Positions 8,899-17,046 of a DNA stretch of 64,000 bases are shown here, piece after piece. The stretch covers positions 372,001 to 436,000 of the forward strand of contig NZ_JARVWS010000003.1 in the NCBI RefSeq assembly GCF_029846275.1, written 5' to 3'. The notes beneath the pieces are model-generated. The model had not been told where the DNA came from. It saw only the letters and a list, made by a program, of their open reading frames with translations, and made no database searches. This DNA is from Nocardioides sp. CER19 (lineage in GTDB: Bacteria; Actinomycetota; Actinomycetes; Propionibacteriales; Nocardioidaceae). The translations under genes and the position numbers were made by a program. The first letter of the stretch is position 1, and each line of letters opens with the position of its first letter.

Positions 8899-10901
8899 CC
8901 ACCCTGACCAGCCCGGCGCCGGAGACCACGGCGCCCGAGCCCGAACCCCCGGGCGGACACCGGATCCACCTACGCCGCTCCTGGATGCTGGCCGGCGTCG
9001 TCGGTGTCTGGATCGTGCTGGCAGCGATCTTCCAGGGCCGGCGGACCCTCGAGATCGGCGGCGCCGAGCAGGTCGGCGTCCAGAACTGGTTCGGCGACCG
9101 CGCCAACGACATCCTGACGGCCAGCCAGGACAACTGGCTGCTCACGATCACGCACTGGATCGCCGACGTCCTGTCCGCCGTCGTCGAGTGGCTCCAGCGC
9201 CTGGTCTCCGTGCCCGACTTCCCCAGTCCCTACCCGGCCATCGGGTTCCTGGGCGTCCTGGCGATCGCCTGGTTCGTCACCGCCCTGATCGCGGGCTGGC
9301 GGATGTCGCTGCTGACCGCCGGATGCTTCGTGATGTTCGCACTGCTGGGCTTCTACGAGGACAGCATGGACACCCTGATCGTGATCGGGGTCGCGGTGGC
9401 CATCTCGGCGCTGATCGGGCTGCCGATCGCGATCTGGATCGCCCACGACGGGAAGGCCCGCGCCGTGGTCACGCCGGTGCTCGACGTGATGCAGACGCTG
9501 CCCTCGTTCACCTACCTGCTCCCGCTGATGCTTCTGTTCGGCATCGGCGCCGCGGCGGCCGTGGTCTGCACGCTGATCTACTCGTTGCCGCCCCTGATCC
9601 GGATCGCCAGCCACGGGCTCCAGAACGTCTCCAGCACGACGCTCCAGGCCACCACCTCCATGGGCCAGACGAGGTGGCAGAGCCTGCTCAAGGTCGAGCT
9701 GCCGATGGCGAAGCACACCATCATCGTGGGGCTGAACCAGACCACGATGGCCGCCCTGTCGATGGCCACGATCGCGGCCTTCATCAACGGCCCCGGGCTC
9801 GGCCAGCCCGTGGTCCGGGCGCTGAACGCGCTGCGCGTCGGCGACGCCTTCGTGCCTGGCCTGTGCATCGTGCTGATGGCGATCATGCTCGACCGGGTCA
9901 CCACCGCGGCGAGCACCAACGCCGACCGGCTGGCGCGCAGCGAGAACAAGGACATGGCCGTCCGACGCGCCCAGTTCCTGCTCGTCGGTGCCGTCGTCAC
10001 GGTCGTGGCGGTCTACCTCTCGCGGGTCTTCACCTTCGCGGCGAAGCCCCCGGACTCCTCGCTCGGCCGCTGGATCGCCGACGGGATGCAGCGTGCGGTC
10101 GACTGGATCTCGACGAACTGGGCGAACGCGACCCTGTCGATCTCGAACCACTTCACCAACTGGTTCATCAACCCCCTCGAGAAGCTCATCGCCGGGTCCC
10201 CGTGGTTCATCACCGGGTTGGCGATCCTCGCCATCGCCCTCATCGTGGGCGGCTGGAAGGCGTGCGTCGCGGCCCTGATCTGCCTGGCCGGCATCCGCTG
10301 GCTGGGGCTCTGGAACGACTCGATGGTCACGCTCACGTCCACGCTGGTCGCCACGGTGTTCGTGATGATCCTCGCGGCCGTCGTCGGCGTCTTCATGGGC
10401 CGCAGCATCAGAGGTGACCGGATCATCCGGCCCTTCCTGGACGCGGGGCAGACGATGCCGCCGTTCGTCTACCTGATCCCGGTCCTGGCCCTCTTCGGGG
10501 CCACCCGCTTCACCGCCATCGTCGCGGCCGTCGCCTACGCCGCACCGGCGGCGATCAAGATCGTCGCCGACGGCATCAAGGCGGTCTCGGCCACCACTGT
10601 CGAGTCCGCACAGTCCGCCGGAGCGGTCGCGATCCAGATCATCACGAAGGTGCAGATCCCCATGGCCCGCTCGGCCTTCACGGTCGCGGCCAACCAGGGC
10701 CTCCTCTACGTCCTGTCCATGGTCGTGATCGGGGGCCTCGTGGGTGCGGGCGCCCTCGGCTACGACGTGGTCGCCGGCTTCAAGCAACAGCCCTTGCAGG
10801 GCCGCGGCCTGGCCGCGGGCTTCTCGATCGTCCTGCTCGGGATCATGCTCGACCGGATCACCACCTACGCGGCCCGCCGCGGCGAGGGGAGCCGGCGATG
10901 A
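8895..10901 (+). CDS. Double-length betaine-type ABC permease with two tandem ProW-like domains
   Basis: At 668 residues this is about twice the usual ProW/OpuAB length. It contains two homologous transport domains, at about residues 150-345 and 471-668. Each starts with a matching segment ([10 protein letters not shown] and [10 protein letters not shown]) and includes the same core order ([14 protein letters not shown] and [14 protein letters not shown]) and an end block (IMLDRVTT and IMLDRITT). A hydrophobic N-terminus and a linker with further membrane segments join them. One chain may thus supply both membrane halves of the importer. ATGA overlaps couple it to the ATPase upstream and the binding protein downstream. 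Confidence 0.9.
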   Translation: MTTLTSPAPETTAPEPEPPGGHRIHLRRSWMLAGVVGVWIVLAAIFQGRRTLEIGGAEQVGVQNWFGDRANDILTASQDNWLLTITHWIADVLSAVVEWLQRLVSVPDFPSPYPAIGFLGVLAIAWFVTALIAGWRMSLLTAGCFVMFALLGFYEDSMDTLIVIGVAVAISALIGLPIAIWIAHDGKARAVVTPVLDVMQTLPSFTYLLPLMLLFGIGAAAAVVCTLIYSLPPLIRIASHGLQNVSSTTLQATTSMGQTRWQSLLKVELPMAKHTIIVGLNQTTMAALSMATIAAFINGPGLGQPVVRALNALRVGDAFVPGLCIVLMAIMLDRVTTAASTNADRLARSENKDMAVRRAQFLLVGAVVTVVAVYLSRVFTFAAKPPDSSLGRWIADGMQRAVDWISTNWANATLSISNHFTNWFINPLEKLIAGSPWFITGLAILAIALIVGGWKACVAALICLAGIRWLGLWNDSMVTLTSTLVATVFVMILAAVVGVFMGRSIRGDRIIRPFLDAGQTMPPFVYLIPVLALFGATRFTAIVAAVAYAAPAAIKIVADGIKAVSATTVESAQSAGAVAIQIITKVQIPMARSAFTVAANQGLLYVLSMVVIGGLVGAGALGYDVVAGFKQQPLQGRGLAAGFSIVLLGIMLDRITTYAARRGEGSRR

Positions 10902-11869
10902 CCGGCCGGCGCATCGCCGTGGTGGTCGCCGTCGTCGGCGTGATCCTGGCGATGGTGATCCCCGCCTTCGGCGGCAACATCGAGGACGTCGAGACCAAGG
11001 GCCTCTCCGCGTGCGGGGACGTCAACATCGCGGTCAACAACTGGGTCGGCTACGAGGCCGACGCGTTCGTCGTCGGTCAGGTGGCCAAGGAGAAGCTGGG
11101 CTGCATCGTCAACTACATCTACGTCGACGAGCAGATCTCCTGGCAGGGCTTCGCGAGCGGCCAGGTCGACGCCGTCCTCGAGAACTGGGGCCACCCCGAG
11201 CTGGTCGACCTGTACGTCAAGAAGCTCGGCGTCGCCGAGGACGCCGGAACCATCGGCATCGACGGCGTGATCGGCTGGTACGTCCCGCCCTGGATGAAGA
11301 AGAAGTACCCCGACATCACCGACTGGAAGAACCTCAACAAGTACGCCTCGCTGTTCAAGACCTCCGAGTCGGGTGGCAAAGGTCAGCTGCTCGACGGCGA
11401 CCCCGGGTTCGTGACCAACGACGAGGCGCTGGTGAAGAACCTGAAGCTCGACTACAAGGTGGTCTTCGCCGGCAGCGAGGCCGCGCTGATCCAGGCCTTC
11501 CGCACCGGAGAGGCGCAGCACAAGCCGGTCATCGGCTACTTCTACTCGCCGCAGTGGTTCCTGGCCGAGGTCCCGCTGGTCAAGGTGAACCTGCCGAAGT
11601 ACACCGAGGGCTGCGACGCGGACCCGGCGAAGGTCGACTGCGACTACCCGATCTACAAGCTGGACAAGATCGTGGGCAAGCAGTTCGCCAACGCCGACAG
11701 CACCGGCTACCAGCTGATCAAGAACTTCAAGTGGACCACCGACGACCAGAACCTGGTCGCGAAGTACATCACCGCCGACGGCATGACGCCGGAGGACGCG
11801 GCTCAGAAGTGGATCGACGCCAACGCAACCAAGGTCGAGGCGTGGCTGCCTCGGGCCGGCGGTCGCTGA
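10898..11869 (+). CDS. Glycine betaine/choline substrate-binding protein (OpuAC/ProX-like)
   Basis: The 323-residue product has a short basic N-terminus and a hydrophobic stretch (about residues 6-24), then a type II periplasmic-binding fold of the OpuAC family (VNNWVGYEAD, WQGFASGQVDAVLENWGH). Aromatic residues typical of a cation-pi cage for quaternary amines are present in these segments. No lipobox follows the hydrophobic stretch directly; LSAC near residue 38 is too far from it to be convincing, so the protein may stay anchored by an uncleaved signal segment. It ends the importer operon. Choline versus betaine specificity is not decided by what I can see. Confidence 0.88.
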   Translation: MTGRRIAVVVAVVGVILAMVIPAFGGNIEDVETKGLSACGDVNIAVNNWVGYEADAFVVGQVAKEKLGCIVNYIYVDEQISWQGFASGQVDAVLENWGHPELVDLYVKKLGVAEDAGTIGIDGVIGWYVPPWMKKKYPDITDWKNLNKYASLFKTSESGGKGQLLDGDPGFVTNDEALVKNLKLDYKVVFAGSEAALIQAFRTGEAQHKPVIGYFYSPQWFLAEVPLVKVNLPKYTEGCDADPAKVDCDYPIYKLDKIVGKQFANADSTGYQLIKNFKWTTDDQNLVAKYITADGMTPEDAAQKWIDANATKVEAWLPRAGGR

Positions 11870-11915
11870 TGACGACCAGGAACCGACGACCGGTCGCGCT
11901 CGCCCGGACCGGGGA

Positions 11916-11945
11916 TTGACTGCCCGGACCGGCGCGAGCCATGCT
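11916..11945 (+). promoter_or_regulatory. Sigma-70-like promoter of the dimethylglycine operon
   Basis: TTGACT (11916-11921) lies 18 bp from CATGCT (11940-11945), placing transcription start near 11952, just before the 36-bp operator. Two direct copies of GCCCGGACCGG (11902-11912 and 11922-11932) flank the -35 element. Confidence 0.45.
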
Positions 11946-11952
11946 GTCAGGA

Positions 11953-11988
11953 GTTCCGTATCGCGCATCGTAGTGCACGATACGCAAC
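11953..11988. promoter_or_regulatory. 36-bp split inverted-repeat operator, copy 3 (most symmetric)
   Basis: GTTCCGTATCG (11953-11963) is mirrored by CGATACGCAAC (11978-11988) with 10 of 11 positions matching, and the total length is again 36 bp. The element begins at the predicted transcription start and ends 34 bases before the dimethylglycine dehydrogenase ATG. Confidence 0.7.
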
Positions 11989-12022
11989 ACTCAGATCGTC
12001 GAACAGGCCCCGGGAGGGACCC

Positions 12023-14533
12023 ATGGCCACCGTCCCCGCCACGGCGAAGGTCGTCGTCATCGGCGCCGGCATCGTCGGCAACAGCCTCGTCCACCACCTC
12101 GCGCGGCTCGGGTGGCGCGACATCGTGCAGATCGACAAAGGGCCACTGCCGAACCCGGGCGGCTCCACCGGGCACGCCTCGAACTTCATCTTCCCCGTCG
12201 ACCACTCCCGGGAGATCACCGACCTGACGCTCGACTCGATGCGCCAGTACAAGGAGATGGGTGTCTTCACCGAGTCCGGCGGGTTCGAGCTGGCCCGCAC
12301 CGAGGCACGGATGGAGGAGCTCCGACGTCGGATGTCGAGCGCCCGGGCCTGGGGCATCGAGGCGCAGCTGGTGGACCCGGAGTTCGTGAAGGACAAGGTG
12401 CCCTTCATCGAGACCGACCAGTTCATCGGCGCGTTCTGGACCCCTGGCGTGGGAGTGGTCGACTCGCTGCGCGCCGGCACCATCATGCGCGAGCGGGCGC
12501 TCGAGACGGGTGCGCTGACCGTCGTACCGAACGTCGAGGTCGTCGGGCTCGACGTCGACGACGGACGGATCCGCCGGGTGCGTACGTCGCGGGGCGACAT
12601 CGAGGCGGAGCACGTCGTGATCGCGTGCGGCGTCTGGAGCCCCAAGATCGGCGACATGGCGGGCATCTCCATCCCGCTCACGCCGGCGGTGCACCAGATG
12701 GTCAGCGTCGGGCCCTGCCCGCAGCTCGCCGAGCGGGAGGGTGAGATCTCCTTCCCGATCATCCGCGACATGGACACCTTCTGCTACGAGCGCCAGCACG
12801 GAGCCGACATGGAGGTCGGCTCCTACGCGCACCGAGCGATCCTGCACGAGCCCGAGGACATCCCCTCGCTCGAGCAGGCCACGCTGTCGCCGACGGAGAT
12901 GCCCTTCACCCCGGACGACTTCGACCCGCAGCTCGAGCAGGCCTACGAGCTGATGCCGGACCTGCTCGGTGCCGAGGGCGCCCAGATGCGGTACGCCATC
13001 AACGGCCTGCTCTCGCTGACCTGCGACGGGAGCCCGATCCTCGGCGAGAGCCTGGTGAACGGGTTGTGGACCGCCGCGGCGGTGTGGATCAAGGAGGGCC
13101 CCGGGGTCGGGCGTGCCGTCGCCGAGTGGATGGTGAACGGCCGGTCGGAGATCGACCTCAGCCACAGCGACATCGCCCGCTTCCACCCGCACCAGATGCG
13201 GCGGGAGCACACCCGGCTGCGGACCACGGAGTCGTTCATCAAGACCTACGGCATCGTCCACCCCGGGGAGCAGTACGAGTCCGACCGCGGTCGACGGCTC
13301 GCCCCGATGCATGCCGCGCAGCGGCGGCTCGGTGCGGTCTTCTTCGAGACCGGCGGCTGGGAGCGCCCGCACTGGTACGAGTCCAATGCCGGTCTGGTGG
13401 TCGAGTACGGCGCCGCGGTGATGCCCCGTGAGCACGAGTGGGATGCCCGCTGGTGGAGTCCCATCATCAACGCCGAGCACCTGCGCATGCGCGAGGCGGC
13501 CGGGATCGTGGACCTGTCCGCGTTCGAGGTCTTCGACATCGTCGGCCCGGGAGCCCTCGAGACGGTCCAGACCGTCTGCGTCGCCCAGTGCGACGTCCCG
13601 GTCGGGAAGGTCGTCTACACACCGGTCCTCGATCCGGCCGGCTGCCTCCGGTCCGACCTGACCGTCATGCGGCTGGGCGGCGAGCACTTCCGGGTGGTGA
13701 CCGGAGCGGCACACGGGCCGGTCGACCGGAAGTGGTTCGGCGACCACGTGCCTGCAGACGGCGCGACGACGCTGATGAACCGCACCGACGACGTCGTCAC
13801 CATCGGGCTGTGGGGGCCGCGCGCCCGCGACATCCTCGCGTCGCTGACCTCCGAGGACGTCTCGGACGGTGGCTTCGGCTTCCTCACCTGCCGCGAGATC
13901 CAGGTCAAGGGCGTTCCCGTGCTCGCGTCGCGGATCTCCTACGTCGGCGAGTTGGGCTGGGAGCTCTACGTGACGGTCGACGACGCGGCCGCTGTGTGGG
14001 ACGCCCTGCTGGACGCAGGGACGACGTACGGCGCGGTCCCGGTGGGCATCGGCGTCTATGGCACCACCGGACGCATCGAGAAGGGTTACCGGGCCTTCGG
14101 TTTCGAGCTCGACGGCGAGCGCACGATCGTCGAGGCGGGCATGCAGCGCCCGAAGGTCAAGGCGGCCGACTTCGTCGGCAAGGCGGCCTACCTGCACCAG
14201 CGCGAGTCCGCGCCGGCCCGCGTGCTGTGCACGATGGCGGTCGACGACCACACCTCGGCGGCCGGCACGAAGCGGTACATGCTCGGCGGCGAGCCGGTCC
14301 TCACCCGGTCGGGCGCTCCTCTGACCGACGACCGCGGCGCCCATCCCTACGTGACCAGCGCCGGCCCCGCGCCGTCGCTCGGCAAGCACCTGCTGATGGC
14401 CTATTTGCCGCCTGACGAGGCCGTGGTCGGCAACGAGCTGGCGGTGTCGTACATGGAGGAGCTCTATCCGGTCACCGTCGTCTCCACCGACGCGACCCCG
14501 GCATTCGACGCTGCGAACGAGCGCATCCGATGA
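12023..14533 (+). CDS. Dimethylglycine/sarcosine dehydrogenase-like flavoprotein fused to a GcvT (THF-binding) domain
   Basis: The 836-residue protein matches the length and layout of Arthrobacter-type dimethylglycine oxidase and mitochondrial dimethylglycine dehydrogenase. It has an N-terminal FAD-dependent amine oxidoreductase domain (VIGAGIVGNSLVHHLARLG at about residues 12-30), an FAO_M linker domain, then aminomethyltransferase (GcvT) domains from about residue 480 to the end, with GCLRSDLTV in the folate site. The His of GGSTGHAS lies where family members attach FAD covalently, but I cannot confirm flavinylation. It would oxidise dimethylglycine (and perhaps sarcosine), handing the methylene unit to THF. 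ATGA overlap with the ETF beta gene suggests electrons go to ETF rather than O2. Confidence 0.88.
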   Translation: MATVPATAKVVVIGAGIVGNSLVHHLARLGWRDIVQIDKGPLPNPGGSTGHASNFIFPVDHSREITDLTLDSMRQYKEMGVFTESGGFELARTEARMEELRRRMSSARAWGIEAQLVDPEFVKDKVPFIETDQFIGAFWTPGVGVVDSLRAGTIMRERALETGALTVVPNVEVVGLDVDDGRIRRVRTSRGDIEAEHVVIACGVWSPKIGDMAGISIPLTPAVHQMVSVGPCPQLAEREGEISFPIIRDMDTFCYERQHGADMEVGSYAHRAILHEPEDIPSLEQATLSPTEMPFTPDDFDPQLEQAYELMPDLLGAEGAQMRYAINGLLSLTCDGSPILGESLVNGLWTAAAVWIKEGPGVGRAVAEWMVNGRSEIDLSHSDIARFHPHQMRREHTRLRTTESFIKTYGIVHPGEQYESDRGRRLAPMHAAQRRLGAVFFETGGWERPHWYESNAGLVVEYGAAVMPREHEWDARWWSPIINAEHLRMREAAGIVDLSAFEVFDIVGPGALETVQTVCVAQCDVPVGKVVYTPVLDPAGCLRSDLTVMRLGGEHFRVVTGAAHGPVDRKWFGDHVPADGATTLMNRTDDVVTIGLWGPRARDILASLTSEDVSDGGFGFLTCREIQVKGVPVLASRISYVGELGWELYVTVDDAAAVWDALLDAGTTYGAVPVGIGVYGTTGRIEKGYRAFGFELDGERTIVEAGMQRPKVKAADFVGKAAYLHQRESAPARVLCTMAVDDHTSAAGTKRYMLGGEPVLTRSGAPLTDDRGAHPYVTSAGPAPSLGKHLLMAYLPPDEAVVGNELAVSYMEELYPVTVVSTDATPAFDAANERIR

Positions 14534-15270
14534 GCACGCTCGTGTGCGTCAAGCGGGTCGTCGACTCGTCAGGACAGGTCGTGCTGACGGAGGACGGCCA
14601 GGCCGTCGACGGTCGCTACGCCGGCTTCACCATGAGCGTCCACGAGGAGTGCGCGGTCGAGATCGCGGTGCGAACCGGTGATGCGACGGTCATGACCCTC
14701 GGCGACACGGACGCCGTCGAGCAGCTTCGAGCTGCGCTCGCGGTCGGCTGTACGGCGGCCACGCACGTGGTCGCCGACCAGCAGGCGTTCGGCCCGGCCG
14801 ACGTCGCACGGGAGATCGCGGCCGTCGTACGTGACCAGGGCCACGACCTCGTGCTCCTGGGCAACGACGCCTCGGACACCGGCGACTTCCAGGTCGGGAT
14901 CCGGCTGGCCTACGAGCTCGGTTGGCCCGTCGTCAACGGCGTGACGGAGGTGTCGGTGGACGACGGCGTGGTCACCGCGCGAGGCGCCGGACCCGGCGGC
15001 GTGGAGACCTACCGGCTTCCGCTGCCCGCGGTCGTCACCGTGCTCGAGGGCGGGGTGGAACCGCGCTACCCGACCGTGCCCGGCCGGATGAGGGCGAAGA
15101 AGGTGGCCATCGACGAACGAGAGCCCACCTCACAACCCCAGGGTCCGGGCCGGGTGCGGTTGCTGCTGCGACCGCCGGTCCCCTCCTCGGTGCAGGTGCT
15201 GGGCAAGGGCGCCGAGGCGGCGCCGGCCGTCGTCGACCTGTTCGAGCAGCTGGGAGTGATCTCGCGATGA
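14530..15270 (+). CDS. etfB: Electron transfer flavoprotein beta subunit
   Basis: The 246-residue product has the ETF beta fold (opening STLVCVKRVVD, then LVLLGNDASDTGDFQVG and the RMRAKK tail region). ETF beta pairs with ETF alpha to bind FAD and AMP and carries electrons from flavin dehydrogenases to ETF:quinone oxidoreductase. The gene overlaps its neighbours by ATGA on both sides, so expression is tied to the dimethylglycine dehydrogenase. This looks like a pathway-dedicated ETF rather than the housekeeping fatty-acid ETF. Confidence 0.93.
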   Translation: MSTLVCVKRVVDSSGQVVLTEDGQAVDGRYAGFTMSVHEECAVEIAVRTGDATVMTLGDTDAVEQLRAALAVGCTAATHVVADQQAFGPADVAREIAAVVRDQGHDLVLLGNDASDTGDFQVGIRLAYELGWPVVNGVTEVSVDDGVVTARGAGPGGVETYRLPLPAVVTVLEGGVEPRYPTVPGRMRAKKVAIDEREPTSQPQGPGRVRLLLRPPVPSSVQVLGKGAEAAPAVVDLFEQLGVISR

Positions 15271-16262
15271 TCCTCGTGCTCGTCGAGACCGACCTGGCCG
15301 GCACCGTGGCCGAAGTCTCCCGGGAAGCGCTCACCTTCGGCCGTTCGCTCGCTGAAGCGGGTGGCGACGTACCACTGGACGCCGTCGTCGTCGGTGAGCC
15401 TGCGCCGGACGTCGTGGAGCAACTCGGAGCCTTCGGCGTCCGCGACGTGCACGCGCTGACCGGCGCAGCTTTCGACGGCTACGCCGGCGCCGCCTGGGCC
15501 GCCGGCGTGCTCCATGTGCGCGCGGGCACCGGCGCCGTCGTCGTGATGGCCGCCGGCACGCCGCGCGGCAACGAGGTGATGGCCCATACCGCAGCCCGGG
15601 CGGACGTCCCCATGGCGGCCAACGTGCTGTCGTTCTCCGGCCTGGCCCCGTTCACGGTGACCCGTCAGGTGGTCGGGGGCTCCGCGCTCGAGGAGATGCG
15701 GCTGACGCAGCGGCCGGTCGTGTTCACCGTGGCCGGTCACGCGGTGGACGCTCGGCCGGCAGGGCAACCGGGAACGGCGAACGTCGTCCTCGAGCGACCC
15801 GAGATCGCCGCCGCCGATCTGGTCGCGCGCGTGGTGTCGACGGAGGATCCTGAGCCGGACCTGTCCGGAAGCCTCCGGTCCGCGAAGGTCGTCGTCGGCG
15901 CTGGGCGCGGCGCCGGGTCGGCCGACGGGTTCGCCGACCTGCTCGAGCTGACCGAGCTCCTCGGCGCCTCTCTGGGCGTCTCTCGTGTGGTGACATCCCT
16001 CGGCTGGCGTCCGCACCATGAACAGGTCGGCCAGACCGGTTCACGCATCTCCCCCGATCTCTACGTCCCGTGTGGCATCAGCGGTGCGATCCAGCACTGG
16101 GCCGGATGCTCCTCTGCCAAGACGATCCTGGCGATCAACACCGACGCCGAGGCGCCCATGGTCACGAGGGCGACGTACGCCGTGATCGGCGACCTGCACG
16201 AGGTGGTTCCCGCGATCAACGCTGAGATCAAGCGCCGACGTGCCCACGGAGCAGGGGCTTGA
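15267..16262 (+). CDS. etfA: Electron transfer flavoprotein alpha subunit
   Basis: The start is the ATG at 15267 in the ATGA overlap with etfB; the open frame extends further upstream, but those codons are antisense-like extension. The 331-residue product ends with the diagnostic FAD-binding segment GQTGSRISPDLYVPCGISG followed by AIQHWAG, and DLHEVVPAINAEI at the C-terminus. The usual family sequence has LYIAVGISGAIQH; here PCG replaces the AVG part. It closes the dimethylglycine operon and supplies the electron outlet to the respiratory chain. Confidence 0.93.
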   Translation: MILVLVETDLAGTVAEVSREALTFGRSLAEAGGDVPLDAVVVGEPAPDVVEQLGAFGVRDVHALTGAAFDGYAGAAWAAGVLHVRAGTGAVVVMAAGTPRGNEVMAHTAARADVPMAANVLSFSGLAPFTVTRQVVGGSALEEMRLTQRPVVFTVAGHAVDARPAGQPGTANVVLERPEIAAADLVARVVSTEDPEPDLSGSLRSAKVVVGAGRGAGSADGFADLLELTELLGASLGVSRVVTSLGWRPHHEQVGQTGSRISPDLYVPCGISGAIQHWAGCSSAKTILAINTDAEAPMVTRATYAVIGDLHEVVPAINAEIKRRRAHGAGA

Positions 16263-16340
16263 TGACACGGACGGACTGAGCGGTCGTCGTGCGGAGGTTC
16301 GGCTCCACCAGTGGTCGACGTCGGCCGCCCGTGACGACGG

Positions 16341-17042
16341 TCATTCTGCTCTCGTGTCCAGCCTGTAGCCGTGGCCACGGACGGTGGTGATGGCGGGCAG
16401 GCGTACGTGCTCCGTGTGAGCCGCAGCGTCAGTGAGCTGGCGCCGGAGGGCAGCGATGTGGACGTCGAGAGTCTTGGTCGAGCCGTACCAGTGGGTGTCC
16501 CAGACGTCGTCGATGAGGGCTACTCGGCTGACCGCCCGGTCGGGCTCGGCGGCCAGCCGGGCGAGGAGGTCGAACTCCTTGGGCCTGAGCGCCAGGTCGT
16601 TTCCGTGGATGTGGCAGCGACGGGCGGCCAGGTCGATGGTGAGGTCGCCGTACTCGAGGGTTTCGGCTGTCGGGGCGATGCTCGCGCGTCGTAGGTGGGC
16701 GCGGACGCGGGCGAGGAGCTCGGTGAGCCGGAAGGGTTTGGTGAGGTAGTCGTCGGCCCCAGACTCGAGTCCCTCGACCACGTCCATCTCGTCCTTGCGT
16801 GCGGTGAGGACGACGACGATGCAGCCTGGTTGACTGCGGCGCAGCTCCCGGCAGACGTCGATGCCGTCGATGTCGGGCAGGCCGAGATCGAGCAACGCAA
16901 GGTCGAGATGGCCCGCACTGGCGGCGTGAAGCGCTTCTGCACCCGTGGTGGCTCGTCGTACGTCGTGACCGTTCGCGACCAGCGCGGAGGTGAGGAGTTC
17001 GCCGATGCGTTCCTCGTCCTCCACCACGAGCAGCGTCGCCAT
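16341..17042 (-). CDS. OmpR/PhoB-family response regulator
   Basis: The 233-residue protein has an N-terminal receiver (acidic pocket VVEDEE, phospho-acceptor Asp in ALLDLGLPDIDG, Lys in YLTKPF) and a C-terminal winged helix (LRPKEFDLLARL, GHGYRLD). It is the last gene of a five-gene operon, four bases after the permease stop. The divergent kinase at 21856-23139 is its probable partner, because no other kinase is nearby. Tandem 11-bp repeats at 21769-21801 are a plausible binding site. It likely controls the exporter in response to an envelope signal. Confidence 0.93.
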   Translation of the reverse strand: MATLLVVEDEERIGELLTSALVANGHDVRRATTGAEALHAASAGHLDLALLDLGLPDIDGIDVCRELRRSQPGCIVVVLTARKDEMDVVEGLESGADDYLTKPFRLTELLARVRAHLRRASIAPTAETLEYGDLTIDLAARRCHIHGNDLALRPKEFDLLARLAAEPDRAVSRVALIDDVWDTHWYGSTKTLDVHIAALRRQLTDAAAHTEHVRLPAITTVRGHGYRLDTRAE

Positions 17043-17046
17043 GTCC

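Noticed and set aside
11902..11932. Direct repeat GCCCGGACCGG twice around the -35 of the dimethylglycine operon, considered as an operator
   Set aside because: It occurs only here and not at the other two co-regulated promoters; it may be chance at this GC content.
16263..16340. Possible rho-independent terminator between etfA and the convergent response regulator
   Set aside because: No stable GC hairpin followed by a T run was found by eye on either strand.
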